The notes under the pieces were generated by a model. It saw nothing but the letters and a program-made list of their open reading frames with translations. It was not told the origin of the DNA and searched no databases. The position numbers and the translations under genes are program-made. Below are positions 63,270-64,000 of a stretch of DNA of 64,000 nucleotides, one piece after another. The stretch's first letter is position 1. Every line of letters begins with the position of its first letter. This DNA is from Isoetes taiwanensis (taxonomy: Eukaryota; Streptophyta; Lycopodiopsida; Isoetales; Isoetaceae), in assembly GCA_021234155.1 (NCBI GenBank), contig JAJEKV010000017.1, positions 4,808,792 through 4,872,791 of the forward strand, given 5' to 3'.

Positions 63270-64000
63270 TGAAGTTGGATTGTTGCATTTGTATCTACCA
63301 AGAGGACGGAGGGAGGGAGAGGAAAGAATAGTCTGTTTGCACCTGTGAGTTCTTGTCTTTCCAAAATATAGAACGCAAAAAGCAGTATAAAGAAATGCCA
63401 TTGTATTAGAATATTTATTGTCTTCTTCACCAATATCTTTCCTCTCATGAGTTCCAGCAAAATTATTTAACAGTACAGCTCTTGCTGTTACATTCAAAGG
63501 ATCCAATTTAACAACAAATTGAGCCACACGTCTTCCTATATCAATGTTGTGAAGACGTTTGCATGCATCAAGCAGTGTCAACCATAAAACAATATCTGGC
63601 AGAAAAGGCATTTGGTTCATCAAGTCCTCTGCAACATTCAGCAATGGCTCGACAAAGGAGATTAATCAAGCATCCAAAATGCTCCACTGTTGATGAGGTA
63701 CCATATTCAATTCCTATGGACATAAAATACTGACATCCTTCAACCATTGACCCAACAATGTTGAAACCTGCTAGAAGACTGATCAATGTGATCTTGTCTG
63801 CACTCTGTCCTTCTCGTTGCATTTGCTTAAAAAGGTTGAGGGCAACTTGGCCATGTCCGTGTTGCACATACGCAGCAAGAATAGTATTCCATGATATCAG
63901 ATCTCGTTCTCGCATCTTATCGAACATCCTGTGTGCATTCTGCAAGCTGGCGCACTTTATATACATACTAATAAGGGAATTTCCATCATCAACATCTGAC
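63270..64000 (-). pseudogene. PPR protein C-terminal fragment, frameshifted, runs off the window
   Basis: The frame is open from the window edge: SMYIKCASLQNAHRMFDKM, RERDLISWNTILAAYVQHGH, ALNLFKQMQREGQSADKITL and GYxx-like units give L/S/P-type PPR repeats (about 63700-63980). After a single-base frame change near 63640, AEDLMNQMPFLPDIVLWLTL and ACKRLHNIDIGRRVAQFVVK form the E1/E2-like end. The DYW domain is absent; reading continues into unrelated residues after 63450. Such proteins bind organellar RNA and direct C-to-U editing. Intron-less and broken, it is probably a relic. Confidence 0.78.

Larger units (their letters stand above)
62507..64000 (-). mobile_element. 3' end of Helitron E (extent unknown)
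   Basis: Plus-strand CTAG at 62507-62510, spacer AAAAAGT, GCCCAGC (62518-62524), loop GTT, GCTGGGC (62528-62534). On the minus strand this is a perfect 7-bp hairpin, T-rich spacer and terminal CTAG: a textbook Helitron 3' end, with A|T flank. Its 5' end was not located and may be right of the window, in which case the PPR fragment at 63270-64000 would be captured cargo. Confidence 0.7.

Overview
The window is repeat-rich nuclear DNA of a land plant. Evidence: a plant-type nuclear tRNA-His sequence, a PPR protein fragment with DYW/E-class spacing, Ty3/gypsy elements, plant L1-type and other LINEs, Helitrons, and a GDSL-lipase remnant with spliced exons. The transposon mix and PPR style suggest a large-genome non-seed plant such as a fern, but this is an impression and not a demonstration. 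I see no intact single-copy protein gene; nearly everything is mobile DNA, mobile-DNA debris or amplified tRNA genes. Layout: 1-5345 is a decayed Ty3/gypsy element (gag, protease, an RNase H block lying upstream of RT, RT, RNase H, integrase). 5346-9649 is AT-rich non-coding DNA with degenerate tandem repeats. 9650-11678 and 18652-20642 are two copies of one Helitron-like element. Each is followed by an array of tRNA-His(GTG) genes (11679-18201; 24442-34298), and the second array ends in a fold-back inverted segment (34299-35030). I count 30 tRNA-His loci, of which 6 are identical to the array consensus and 4 more differ only at one T-stem base. The genes sit in a higher-order repeat with alternating spacings of about 650 and 390 bp. 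Shared defects show that the two arrays are copies of one segment. Between the arrays, two further Helitrons (20643-22569 and 22570-24441) are stacked head-to-tail, and both bodies are almost pure polypyrimidine/polypurine. 35031-54728 is a minus-strand LINE inserted in the inverted tRNA array (ORF1, endonuclease, RT and zinc-finger tail). It is split twice: by a terminal-less gypsy fragment of opposite strand (36458-38072), and by a 13.3-kb LTR element (38526-51842) with 1.7-kb LTRs, an initiator-Met primer binding site and a polypurine tract. That LTR element has no recognisable pol, carries four related hairpins in its leader, and contains a nested inverted-repeat DNA transposon (46734-48450). 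54731-58359 is non-coding DNA with a GDSL pseudogene (57326-57943). 58360-61660 is a 5'-truncated L1-type LINE with a 32-nt poly(A). 61661-62503 is the 5' end of a fourth Helitron, abutting the 3' end of a fifth at 62507, and a broken PPR gene runs off the right edge. Two cautions apply. Differences between duplicated copies cluster at CAG/CTG/CCG sites and several LINE frameshifts fall there, so some breaks may be base-calling errors in a methylated genome. Also, the nesting of opposite-strand fragments without target duplications could in part be misassembly.
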